From Pedobacter sp. FW305-3-2-15-E-R2A2 (lineage in GTDB: Bacteria; Bacteroidota; Bacteroidia; Sphingobacteriales; Sphingobacteriaceae): a stretch of 64,000 nucleotides of DNA. A program made the position numbers and the translations under genes. Location: NCBI RefSeq assembly GCF_038446955.1, contig NZ_CP151803.1, forward strand, positions 5,084,001 to 5,148,000, in the 5' to 3' direction. Within the stretch, counting starts at the first letter, position 1, and the number at the start of each line of letters is the position of its first letter. Under the pieces are notes generated by a model, which worked only from the letters and a program-made list of their open reading frames with translations, was not told the origin of the DNA and ran no database searches. Below, piece by piece: positions 8,918 through 16,479 of this stretch.

Positions 8918-9681
8918 TAAGAATTGAAAGTTTTAACGATATCTACAAAATCTCTGGATTTCAATGAGGCACCACCAATCAGGCCACCATCGATATCCGG
9001 TTGAGCGAACAATTCCGCTGCATTTTTAGGATTAGCACTTCCGCCATACAGGATAGAAGTTGCTGCTGCAATCTCTTCACCATATTTAGCAGCGATCTCC
9101 TTACGGATATAAGCATGAACTTCCTGAGCCTGATCTGAAGTTGCAGTTAAGCCTGTTCCAATCGCCCATACTGGTTCATAAGCGATCACCAATTTAGAGA
9201 AATCTGCAGCATCCAATCCAAAAATACCATGGTCTAGCTGAGATTTAAGGACCTCAAAATAGCTTCCGTTATTTCTTTCGTCTAAAGTCTCTCCGATACA
9301 GAAAATCGGCGTCAGGCCATTTTTCAAAGCGATCACCGTTTTTTGTGCCAGCAACTCATCGCTTTCTGCAAAATACTGACGTCTTTCAGAGTGACCAATG
9401 ATCACATATTCAGCGCCTACAGATTTGATCATCTTTGCAGAGATCTCTCCTGTAAAAGCACCGCTTTCATTCTGATGGCAGTTCTGAGCACCAATCTTAA
9501 CCGTTTCGCCACCTAGTTTTGCCAAACTGTTTAAATGTAGGTAAGGTGAGCAGATGATGGCGATTTGATCCCCTTTTTTCTCATCTCTTACCATATTTAC
9601 AATCTCTGAAAACAAGGATACGCCTTCGGCATAATCCAGGTTCATTTTCCAATTTCCGGCAACAATTTTTTTTCTGGTCAT
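8917..9681 (-). CDS. tpiA: Triose-phosphate isomerase
   Basis: This glycolytic enzyme interconverts dihydroxyacetone phosphate and glyceraldehyde 3-phosphate. The 254-aa TIM barrel keeps all catalytic residues: Lys12 in 'GNWKMN', His97 in 'IIGHSERR' and Glu169 in 'AYEPVWAIGTG'. The phosphate-binding 'LYGGSANPKNA' and 'GLIGGASL' are also present. It lies between the GlmU-like gene upstream (58-nt gap) and prmA, with which it overlaps by one base. Length and motifs are fully normal. Confidence 0.98.
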   Translation of the reverse strand: MTRKKIVAGNWKMNLDYAEGVSLFSEIVNMVRDEKKGDQIAIICSPYLHLNSLAKLGGETVKIGAQNCHQNESGAFTGEISAKMIKSVGAEYVIIGHSERRQYFAESDELLAQKTVIALKNGLTPIFCIGETLDERNNGSYFEVLKSQLDHGIFGLDAADFSKLVIAYEPVWAIGTGLTATSDQAQEVHAYIRKEIAAKYGEEIAAATSILYGGSANPKNAAELFAQPDIDGGLIGGASLKSRDFVDIVKTFNS

Positions 9682-9739
9682 ATGTTTATTGTTTTAGCAG
9701 ACCTTATGGGATCGAATATCCCCGGCCCTGCTGGTTTTT

Positions 9740-10918
9740 CTAGTTATTATCAGAAGTTCTATAAGCTTGAGTCCGCTCAAAGACTTCTTTTAAAATATTT
9801 TTCTCTACTTCGTTAAATGCTGTTTTTCTACGTTCAAAGACCTTTTCTGTGGTCTCGAACATTTTATCCAGCTGATAGGTCTCAAAGCCATGTGCTCCAC
9901 CCCAGGCAAAGTCCGGAATGAAATTTCTCGGAAAGCCTGAACCAAATACATTGGCACTTACCCCTACCACGGTTCCGGTATTAAACATGGTGTTGATCCC
10001 ACATTTAACATGATCAGCCATGATCAGCCCGCAAAACTGTAACCCTGTTTTACGAAAGCTTTCTTCGGTATAATCCCAAAGTTTGACTTCGGCATAATTG
10101 TTCTTCAGGTTAGAGTTATTCGTATCGGCACCAATGTTACACCATTGTCCCAATACCGAGTTCCCCAGATAGCCTTCGTGGCCCTTCCCGGAGTAACCCC
10201 AGATCACCGCATTATTGATCTCTCCACCGACCCTGCTGAAAGGTCCGATGGTGGTTTGTCCGTAGATTTTAGCCCCCATCTTTACCTGTGAATCATGACA
10301 AAGTGCGAAAGATCCCCTAATGTGTGTACCTTCCCAAACCTGACTGTTTTCACCAATATATATAGGTCCATTCAGGCTGTTAAATGTAGAACATTCTGCA
10401 CCTCCACCTTCTTCAACAAAAATATCTTCTCCTAATAAGGTATTGGTCTGGCTTAACGCCTGCGAAGTTCGGCCTTTGGTCAGCAAGGTAAAGTCTTTCT
10501 TAAGTTCCCCGTCATTATTTTTAAAAATATCTTCAGGATAGTATATTCTGGTCAGTTCCTCTTCATAAAGCACAGGTGTTAAATCCCGGGTCTGATCCAA
10601 TTGCATCCCTGTTGCTCCACGATAAGCGATCACCAGGTCTTGTTTTTTCAAAACCTCTCCCACACGGAGCTTGTCAATTGCTTCCAGTAAACCGATATCA
10701 GGACATACAGAACCATTAATGGCCAAATCAGCCCCGGTTTGAGCAGGATATTTAAGGGCAAGATAAGGAAGGGTAAAAAAGCCGGCAGTGGCCCCCAGGT
10801 GTTTTTCCCATTTTTGAGCGATGGTTAAAATTCCGACACGAAGGTCGGCCACTGGTCTTGTGAAAGATAACGGGCGAAGAGATAGCCAGGCATTATCATC
10901 AAATAAATTGATTGTCAT
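9740..10918 (-). CDS. GlmU-like bifunctional sugar nucleotidyltransferase/acetyltransferase (alternative Bacteroidota type)
   Basis: This 392-aa protein is the divergent GlmU-like family of Bacteroidota, thought to replace GlmU in making UDP-GlcNAc for the cell wall and outer membrane. The N-terminus has 'LSLRPLSFTRPVADLRVGI', a degenerate nucleotidyltransferase motif. From about 190 to 350 a left-handed beta-helix of hexapeptide repeats ('IYIGENSQVWEGTHI', 'IYGQTTIGPFSRVGG') carries the acetyltransferase-like site 'WCNIGADTNNSNLKNNY'. It is shorter than classical GlmU (about 455 aa). It is followed by tpiA on the same strand. The exact split of activities is inferred from the family. Confidence 0.85.
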   Translation of the reverse strand: MTINLFDDNAWLSLRPLSFTRPVADLRVGILTIAQKWEKHLGATAGFFTLPYLALKYPAQTGADLAINGSVCPDIGLLEAIDKLRVGEVLKKQDLVIAYRGATGMQLDQTRDLTPVLYEEELTRIYYPEDIFKNNDGELKKDFTLLTKGRTSQALSQTNTLLGEDIFVEEGGGAECSTFNSLNGPIYIGENSQVWEGTHIRGSFALCHDSQVKMGAKIYGQTTIGPFSRVGGEINNAVIWGYSGKGHEGYLGNSVLGQWCNIGADTNNSNLKNNYAEVKLWDYTEESFRKTGLQFCGLIMADHVKCGINTMFNTGTVVGVSANVFGSGFPRNFIPDFAWGGAHGFETYQLDKMFETTEKVFERRKTAFNEVEKNILKEVFERTQAYRTSDNN

Positions 10919-10931
10919 AAGCTACAAAAAT

Positions 10932-10964
10932 AAAAAAAGTCCCGAAGCAACAGCATCGGGACTT
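10932..10964 (-). terminator. Intrinsic terminator after rpmE2
   Basis: On the minus strand a 9-bp stem (AAGTCCCGA, 10-nt loop, TCGGGACTT; 10937-10964) is followed by seven T (complement of 10932-10938). It separates rpmE2 from the GlmU-like gene. Confidence 0.85.
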
Positions 10965-10989
10965 AAAATAATTACCTTTTTTGGTGGAA

Positions 10990-11238
10990 TTACTTCTTAG
11001 CGTAACGAGTTTTAAATTTATCGATACGACCAGCAGTATCTACCAACTTCATTTTACCAGTATAGAAAGGGTGTGAAGTGTGTGAAATCTCTAATTTGTA
11101 AAGAGGATATTCGTTACCATCTTCCCACTGAATTGATTCTTTAGTATCTACACAAGATTTAGTTAAAAAAGAATATTCGTTTGACATATCTTTAAATACT
11201 ACAAATCTATAGTTTGATGGATGCAGATCTTTTTTCAT
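10990..11238 (-). CDS. rpmE2: 50S ribosomal protein L31, type B
   Basis: This 82-aa protein begins 'MKKDLHPSNYRFVVFKDMSN' and has 'SHPFYTGK' and 'GRIDKFKTRYAKK', typical of type B L31. It lacks the four zinc-binding cysteines of the type A protein; only one Cys is present. It is transcribed alone from a promoter at 11290-11321 and ends at the terminator just downstream. In some bacteria type B L31 is induced under zinc limitation, but it is the standard form in Bacteroidota and no Zur-like site was recognised here. Confidence 0.97.
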   Translation of the reverse strand: MKKDLHPSNYRFVVFKDMSNEYSFLTKSCVDTKESIQWEDGNEYPLYKLEISHTSHPFYTGKMKLVDTAGRIDKFKTRYAKK

Positions 11239-11289
11239 AATGTTTATATATTATTATATTTCCTTATTTCTCGCTTATTTTTAAGGTTG

Positions 11290-11321
11290 CAAATATCCTA
11301 AAATTATTTTTCAATAGCAAG
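11290..11321 (-). promoter_or_regulatory. Probable Bacteroidota-type promoter of rpmE2
   Basis: On the minus strand CTTG (complement of 11318-11321), a 20-nt spacer and GATATTTG (complement of 11290-11297) match TTTG-N20-TAnnTTTG with one mismatch in each box. It lies 51 nt upstream of the rpmE2 start. Confidence 0.6.
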
Positions 11322-11335
11322 TAAGTGTGGAAAAA

Positions 11336-11623
11336 TTATCTACTATACTTTTTCCGGGTCTCAATTTTCTCTTTTTGCCTTGTTAAATAGGCATCAGCGA
11401 TGACTTCAGCCGAAGGCAGCTCTGAATTGCTGATCAGAAGCGCTTTCAATTTGTCCTCATTTACGTCTGTACGATACAAGATATTCATCATTTTGGAAAT
11501 GTCGTTGTCCAGCAAATAAGCAAATGCCTCCACCAGTCTTTCCCGTAACAAAGCTTCTGAGACTAAATCTTCAATTTCAAAATCCCTGCTGATGATGGTG
11601 GTTAATGACTTCAGGTCTTCCAT
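11336..11623 (-). CDS. Conserved small protein of unknown function, coupled to mce
   Basis: This 95-aa cytoplasmic protein starts at ATG 11623 ('MEDLKSLTTIISRDFEIED'). The start overlaps the mce stop by one base (TAATG), so translation is coupled; a longer frame reaching into mce to 11692 is unlikely. It is helical and charged, with 'LRERLVEAFAYLLDNDISKMMNILYRTDV' in its core (read as two helices) and a basic tail. I recognise no domain. Coupling with methylmalonyl-CoA epimerase hints at a Bacteroidota-specific partner or simple operon hitch-hiking. Confidence 0.75.
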   Translation of the reverse strand: MEDLKSLTTIISRDFEIEDLVSEALLRERLVEAFAYLLDNDISKMMNILYRTDVNEDKLKALLISNSELPSAEVIADAYLTRQKEKIETRKKYSR

Positions 11624-12030
11624 TATTCTGCTTTGATCTCCTGACACAACTCTACCAGCACTCCGTTTGTTCCTTTTGGATGAAGAAAACAAACCAGTTT
11701 ATGGTCTGCCCCTTTTTTAGGCTGCTCATTCAATAAGACAAAACCTTCTCCCCTCAGGCGTTCCATTTCCGCCAGGATATCTTCCACATCGAAAGCAATA
11801 TGGTGAATCCCCTCTCCTCTTTTTTCCAGGAATTTTGCAATCGGACTGTCAGGATTTGTGGCCGACAACAATTCAATCTTGTTTTCCCCGGTTTTAAAAA
11901 AAGCAGTATTCACACCTTCCGAAGCCACCTCTTCTTTTTTATAGCAAGCGGTATTTAATAGCTTTTCGTAAAGATCGCAGGATAAATCCAGGTCCTTAAC
12001 AGCAATACCTATATGCTCAATTTTCCTCAT
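11623..12030 (-). CDS. mce: Methylmalonyl-CoA epimerase
   Basis: This 135-aa glyoxalase/VOC-fold metalloenzyme interconverts (R)- and (S)-methylmalonyl-CoA, linking succinyl-CoA and propionyl-CoA metabolism through methylmalonyl-CoA mutase. The two beta-alpha-beta-beta-beta modules carry candidate metal ligands His6 ('IEHIGIAV'), Glu53 ('KIELL'), His76/His77 ('GIHHIAF') and Glu127 ('GVLVEL'). 'HPKGTNGVLVEL' is characteristic of the family. It is divergent from iscS and coupled to the downstream 95-aa gene. Confidence 0.92.
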   Translation of the reverse strand: MRKIEHIGIAVKDLDLSCDLYEKLLNTACYKKEEVASEGVNTAFFKTGENKIELLSATNPDSPIAKFLEKRGEGIHHIAFDVEDILAEMERLRGEGFVLLNEQPKKGADHKLVCFLHPKGTNGVLVELCQEIKAE

Positions 12031-12100
12031 ATTCTGATTAAACGGTTAGAAAAATGTAAAAATGCGTGTTTTAACTATACGGTCATAGCTATTATTTATA

Positions 12101-12129
12101 ATTGTTGGCATTCTTTTTTTGTACCTTTG
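12101..12129 (+). promoter_or_regulatory. Probable promoter of the isc operon
   Basis: TACCTTTG (12122-12129) is a perfect TAnnTTTG box; ATTG at 12101-12104 is a plausible upstream box with a shortish 17-nt spacer. It lies 26 nt before the iscS ATG. Confidence 0.6.
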
Positions 12130-12155
12130 TGTATTAATAAGAATAAATATATACG

Positions 12156-13367
12156 ATGGAACTTCCTATTTACTTAGATAACAATGCGACTACTCCTCTT
12201 GATCCAAGGGTTTTAGAAGCGATGCTACCATATTTCACCAGCAAATTTGGTAATGCTGCCAGCCGTAACCATGCTTTTGGATGGGTTGCTGAAGAAGGTG
12301 TTGATTACGCACGTGAACAAGCGGCAAAACTAATTGGCTGTACTGAAAAAGAAATCATCTTTACTTCGGGTGCAACAGAAGCAGACAATTTAGGTATCAA
12401 AGGAGTTTTTGAAATGTACTCGGATAAAGGTAATCACATCATTACCGCGACTACGGAACACAAAGCTGTTTTGGATACTTGTAAACACCTGGAGAAATTA
12501 GGTGCTAAAGTAACTTACCTGAAAGTGAAAGAAGACGGATTAATCGATCTTCAGGAACTGGAAGCAGCAATGACAGAACAAACGATCCTGGTAACCATTA
12601 TGTATGGTAACAATGAGATCGGTGTGGTTCAGCCGGTTAAAGAAATCTCTGCAATTGCACATAAATTCGGTGCCTTATTCATGACTGATGCCACGCAGGC
12701 TGTAGGAAAAATTCCTGTAGATGTAAATGCAGACGGAATTGACTTAATGGCTTTCTCTGCACACAAAATGTACGGTCCTAAAGGTGTTGGTGTATTATAT
12801 GTACGTCGTAAAAACCCAAGGGTTAAAGTTACTGCACAGATTGATGGTGGTGGTCATGAGCGTGGCATGCGTTCAGGAACATTAAATGTACCTGGAATCG
12901 TTGGTTTGGGTAAAGCATGTGAGCTTTGTCGTCTTGAAATGGATGAAGAAGCCAAACGTTTGTCTAAATTAAGAGATAAACTGGAAGCATCTTTAAGCCA
13001 GATGGAAGAAAGTTATGTAAATGGTAATGTAGAACACCGTTTACCTCATGTAGCAAATATCTCCTTTAAATATGTAGAAGGTGAAGGCCTGATGATGGCA
13101 ATGAAAGACTTAGCGGTATCTTCGGGTTCAGCTTGTACTTCTGCTTCACTTGAGCCTTCATATGTGTTAAAAAGCTTAGGTCTTTCGGATGATTTAGCAC
13201 ACTCTTCTATCCGTTTCGGATTGGGTCGTTTTACGACTGAAGAAGAGATTGATTATGCTATTGAAAACACTAAAAAAGCAGTAAACCACCTGAGAGATCT
13301 TTCTCCACTGTGGGAAATGTTTAAAGATGGAATTGACTTAAGCAAAATTGAATGGGCGGAGCACTAA
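12156..13367 (+). CDS. iscS: Cysteine desulfurase IscS
   Basis: This 403-aa PLP enzyme takes sulfur from cysteine and passes it to IscU for Fe-S cluster assembly. The PLP lysine is K204 in 'SAHKMYGPKG', His102 follows 'TATTEHKAV', and the persulfide cysteine is C327 in 'VSSGSACTSA', at almost the same numbering as E. coli IscS (K206, C328). It is the first gene of an iscS-iscU-iscA set without an IscR regulator upstream. A Bacteroidota promoter box lies 26 nt upstream. Confidence 0.97.
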   Translation: MELPIYLDNNATTPLDPRVLEAMLPYFTSKFGNAASRNHAFGWVAEEGVDYAREQAAKLIGCTEKEIIFTSGATEADNLGIKGVFEMYSDKGNHIITATTEHKAVLDTCKHLEKLGAKVTYLKVKEDGLIDLQELEAAMTEQTILVTIMYGNNEIGVVQPVKEISAIAHKFGALFMTDATQAVGKIPVDVNADGIDLMAFSAHKMYGPKGVGVLYVRRKNPRVKVTAQIDGGGHERGMRSGTLNVPGIVGLGKACELCRLEMDEEAKRLSKLRDKLEASLSQMEESYVNGNVEHRLPHVANISFKYVEGEGLMMAMKDLAVSSGSACTSASLEPSYVLKSLGLSDDLAHSSIRFGLGRFTTEEEIDYAIENTKKAVNHLRDLSPLWEMFKDGIDLSKIEWAEH

Positions 13368-13430
13368 GCTTCTCCCTTAAATAAACAACATTAAAATCAA
13401 TCCCTAACCGGGGATTTGGAGGAAAACAAA

Positions 13431-13844
13431 ATGGCATACTCAGAGAAAGTAATGGAACACTATACCAACCCAAGAAACGTTGGTACTTTAAATAAAGATA
13501 GCAAATCTGTTGGAACAGGATTAGTTGGCGCACCTGAGTGCGGTGACGTGATGCGCCTGCAGATTGAAGTAGATGAAAATAATGTAATTACAGATGCAAA
13601 ATTCAAAACCTTTGGTTGCGGATCTGCCATTGCTTCTTCTTCTTTAGCTACAGAATGGTTAAAAGGAAAAACTGTTGATGAAGCATTAACTATTGACAAC
13701 ATGGACATCGTGGAAGAACTGGCATTACCTCCGGTAAAAATCCACTGTTCTGTATTGGCAGAAGATGCGATCAAGTCAGCAATCAACGATTACCGTGTTA
13801 AAAATGGTATGGAGCCGATTGCAATGCCTAAATCTCATCACTAA
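13431..13844 (+). CDS. iscU: Fe-S cluster assembly scaffold IscU
   Basis: I start at ATG 13431 ('MAYSEKVMEHYTNPRNVG'), preceded by GGAGG at a good distance. An in-frame TTG at 13416 lies next to that ribosome site and is not a likely start. The 137-aa scaffold has the cluster ligands Cys37, Asp39 ('APECGDV'), Cys63 ('FGCGSA'), His105 and Cys106 ('IHCSV'). Residues 99-103 are 'LPPVK', exactly the HscA-binding motif of E. coli IscU, although no hscA/hscB lies nearby. It receives sulfur from IscS encoded directly upstream. Confidence 0.97.
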   Translation: MAYSEKVMEHYTNPRNVGTLNKDSKSVGTGLVGAPECGDVMRLQIEVDENNVITDAKFKTFGCGSAIASSSLATEWLKGKTVDEALTIDNMDIVEELALPPVKIHCSVLAEDAIKSAINDYRVKNGMEPIAMPKSHH

Positions 13845-13913
13845 TTTCTATTCTGATTTTAGTTTTGGTATACCATTTGAACGATCATTCCTGAAATTAA
13901 ATATTATAAAAAG

Positions 13914-14240
13914 ATGATTACGATAACCGATAAAGCGAAAAGCAAAATTGATCACCTGATGCAGGATTCGCATCTGGATGAAAAATATTTTTTGCGTGTC
14001 TCTGTTAAAGGTGGAGGCTGCTCAGGTTTATCATACAATTTAGATTTTGATAACGAAGAGAAAGCCGGAGACCAGTTTTTTGAAGATAGAGGAATCAGGA
14101 TCGCATTAGACATGAAATCCTTCCTATATCTTGCAGGTACTGAACTAGACTTTACAGATGGTTTAAACGGAAAGGGATTTAACTTCAATAATCCCAATGC
14201 AAGCCGCTCTTGCGGTTGTGGCGAAAGCTTCTCTGTTTAA
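13914..14240 (+). CDS. iscA: HesB/IscA-family Fe-S assembly protein
   Basis: This 108-aa A-type carrier has the three conserved cysteines Cys36 ('GGGCSGLSY'), Cys100 and Cys102 ('SCGCGESF') that bind iron or a cluster. 'NNPNASRSCGCG' is a family hallmark. It follows iscU by about 70 nt and ends at a strong terminator, closing the iscS-iscU-iscA operon. Whether it acts as IscA or another A-type carrier (ErpA, SufA) cannot be settled from sequence alone; operon position favours IscA. Confidence 0.93.
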   Translation: MITITDKAKSKIDHLMQDSHLDEKYFLRVSVKGGGCSGLSYNLDFDNEEKAGDQFFEDRGIRIALDMKSFLYLAGTELDFTDGLNGKGFNFNNPNASRSCGCGESFSV

Positions 14241-14261
14241 AAGATAAACCTTATTTATTTT

Positions 14262-14287
14262 AAAGGGCACAATCGTGCCCTTTTTTC
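14262..14287 (+). terminator. Intrinsic terminator of the isc operon
   Basis: AAAGGGCAC (14262-14270) and GTGCCCTTT (14275-14283) pair around AATC and continue into a T-run ending at 14286. Confidence 0.9.
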
Positions 14288-14342
14288 ATTTCCAAAGAAA
14301 AAAGTTTATCATTGTCCCTCCAATCAAACAAAATAAATCAAT

Positions 14343-16250
14343 ATGGTATTATTCAATGAGTTTTCTACTATCCCAAGCCTCTTGAGAAATGTGGTAGAAA
14401 ACATCCATAAACCAGAGGAAACCTTTCTGATTCATAAGAAGAATACAGAATGGGAAGAAATCTCCTTTGGGAAAACACTTGAACACGCAGATGCAGTAGC
14501 TACCTTTTTCCTGGACAAAGGAATTGTAAAAGGCGACAGAATGGGTTTGATGATCGAAAACTCACCTGAATATGTCTACTACGATCAGGGCATTCAACAG
14601 ATTGGTGCCATCAACGTCTCCATCTACCCTACGCTATCTGAACACGAAGTAGAGTACATCATCAACGATTCAGGAATCAGGGCTATATTGGTAGGTAATC
14701 CTTTCCTCTATAAAAAAATAGTTAAAATAGCCGCAAACTGCAGGCAATTGCAATACATCATCCCGGTTTTCCCGGAGTATCAAAAGATTGTTTTACCAGA
14801 AGACCTGAGAACGGAGATCATCCCTTTTTCTGAAGTACTGGAGACTCCTGTGAGCGATGAACAGCGAACAGAAATCACGCGTTTGCGCATGACTTTAAGC
14901 CCTTCAGACATCTCCTCCCTGATCTATACTTCAGGCACCACAGGAACACCCAAGGGAGTGATGTTATCGCATTATAATTTTGTTGAAAACGTAAGGGCCT
15001 GCCTGGAACAGATCACGGTGATCAACGAAACAGATACCTTTTTATCCTTCCTTCCGCTGTCACATGTATTTGAGCGTACCGCAACCTATCATGTATGTTG
15101 TGCTCAGGGCTGTAAAATTGCCTATGCCCAAAGCCTGGAATTGCTGGCAAAAAACATGGGAGAGATCAAACCAACAGTAATGAGTTGTGTTCCCCGTTTA
15201 TTGGAAAGGATTCACGATAAAGCCATCAAAAGTGGAACTGCTGAAGGTGGCCTAAAAGCGAAAATTTTCCTTTGGGCACTGGAAACCGGACAGGAATACC
15301 GCAGACAGAAAGAAGCGGGTAAGAATCCAGGGATCATCTTATCCGGTAAAAAAGCAATCGCTGAGAAACTGGTCTTCAGTAAGATCAAAGAAAAAACCGG
15401 TGGAAGGTTAAAGTTCATGCTTTCCGGCGGAGCAGCACTTCCAAAGAATGTAGGCGAGTTTTTTGGTAACCTGGGAATTAAAGTACTGGAAGGATTCGGA
15501 TTAACGGAAACTTCTCCCGTAATGGCAGTGACTGAATACGACAGACAGGTATATGGGACTGTTGGCCGTGTAATTCCGGGAATAGAGATCGGTATTCAAA
15601 ATATAGAAACGAAAGAAATACTGAGCATCCAGACGCATGAGACTTTTAAGGAAGACTTTGAATGTGAAGAAGGAGAAATCATTGTTCGTGGGCATTGCGT
15701 CATGCAGGGGTATTTTAATAAACCTGCCGAAACTGCGGAAGCAATAGATAAACACGACTGGTTCCATACCGGAGATATTGGCCGCTTCTTTAAGGGAAAC
15801 TTACAAATCACAGACCGCCTGAAAAACATGATCGTCAATGCTTATGGTAAAAATGTATACCCTACCCCGGTAGAAAACATTTACCTGAAAAGTCTTAAGA
15901 TTGACCAGTTGTTTTTAATTGGTGACAAAAGAGAATACCTGACGGCTTTCATCATTCCAAATAAGGAAAACTTACAAGAGGAATTTAAGCTTCCGGAATC
16001 GTTTTTCCAACAACCTGATTTGTTTATAGAAGATAAAGAGATTGTGGAATGGATCGGAAAAGACATCAAAAAGCTATCTAATGATCTGGCGAAATTTGAG
16101 CGCATCAAGAATTTCAAGATCAAAAGAAATCCTTTTAGCATTGAAGATGGAGAAATGACACCAACGATGAAGGTCAAAAGAAAGGTCGTTGAGAAAAAGT
16201 ATGCAGCGAGTATTGATGAAATGTATACGGAGTCTGTTGAGGCGGATTAA
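14343..16250 (+). CDS. Long-chain fatty acid--CoA ligase (AMP-forming)
   Basis: This 635-aa adenylate-forming enzyme activates long-chain fatty acids to acyl-CoA through an acyl-AMP. The P-loop-like A3 motif is 'YTSGTTGTPKGVMLSH' (about 196-211). 'LEGFGLTETSPV' is the A5 motif, 'WFHTGDIG' holds the ribose-binding Asp, and 'ITDRLKNMIVNAYGKNVYP' spans the hinge and A8 region. No membrane segment is evident; such enzymes are usually peripheral to the inner membrane. It has its own terminator and is flanked by terminators on both sides, so it is monocistronic. FadD/FAA1-type is the best label. Confidence 0.92.
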   Translation: MVLFNEFSTIPSLLRNVVENIHKPEETFLIHKKNTEWEEISFGKTLEHADAVATFFLDKGIVKGDRMGLMIENSPEYVYYDQGIQQIGAINVSIYPTLSEHEVEYIINDSGIRAILVGNPFLYKKIVKIAANCRQLQYIIPVFPEYQKIVLPEDLRTEIIPFSEVLETPVSDEQRTEITRLRMTLSPSDISSLIYTSGTTGTPKGVMLSHYNFVENVRACLEQITVINETDTFLSFLPLSHVFERTATYHVCCAQGCKIAYAQSLELLAKNMGEIKPTVMSCVPRLLERIHDKAIKSGTAEGGLKAKIFLWALETGQEYRRQKEAGKNPGIILSGKKAIAEKLVFSKIKEKTGGRLKFMLSGGAALPKNVGEFFGNLGIKVLEGFGLTETSPVMAVTEYDRQVYGTVGRVIPGIEIGIQNIETKEILSIQTHETFKEDFECEEGEIIVRGHCVMQGYFNKPAETAEAIDKHDWFHTGDIGRFFKGNLQITDRLKNMIVNAYGKNVYPTPVENIYLKSLKIDQLFLIGDKREYLTAFIIPNKENLQEEFKLPESFFQQPDLFIEDKEIVEWIGKDIKKLSNDLAKFERIKNFKIKRNPFSIEDGEMTPTMKVKRKVVEKKYAASIDEMYTESVEAD

Positions 16251-16273
16251 TTGATCCTTATCGCTAAATAAAT

Positions 16274-16315
16274 GAAAAAGCACCATCACCATTAAATTGG
16301 GTATGGTGCTTTTTC
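16274..16315 (+). terminator. Intrinsic terminator of the acyl-CoA ligase gene
   Basis: GAAAAAGCACCAT (16274-16286) and ATGGTGCTTTTTC (16303-16315) form a 13-bp stem with T-rich descending arm. Confidence 0.85.
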
Positions 16316-16352
16316 AATTCAAATTTGAATTTGAATTATCGGGGACAACGTA

Positions 16353-16372
16353 TGTATAATAATTATTATACA
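16353..16372. repeat. 20-bp perfect palindrome upstream of lysS
   Basis: TGTATAATAATTATTATACA is identical to its own reverse complement over 20 bases. It ends 26 nt before the lysS promoter box. It could be an operator, or a chance product of AT-rich sequence. Confidence 0.6.
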
Positions 16373-16398
16373 AATATGAATAAAACACTTCAAATCGC

Positions 16399-16406
16399 TA
16401 TTTTTG
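16399..16406 (+). promoter_or_regulatory. Probable -7 box of the lysS promoter
   Basis: TATTTTTG is a perfect TAnnTTTG match 73 nt upstream of the lysS ATG. A partial TATG at 16375-16378 sits at the expected 20-nt spacing. Confidence 0.5.
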
Positions 16407-16479
16407 CGTAAACACAGAATTTTGTGTTGAATATCACACAACAAACATTTTCCGGCATCAGGCCGGACAGATCACATAT

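Noticed and set aside
13416..13430. In-frame TTG start for iscU
   Set aside because: It overlaps the GGAGG ribosome site of the ATG at 13431, and the shorter form matches the IscU family start.
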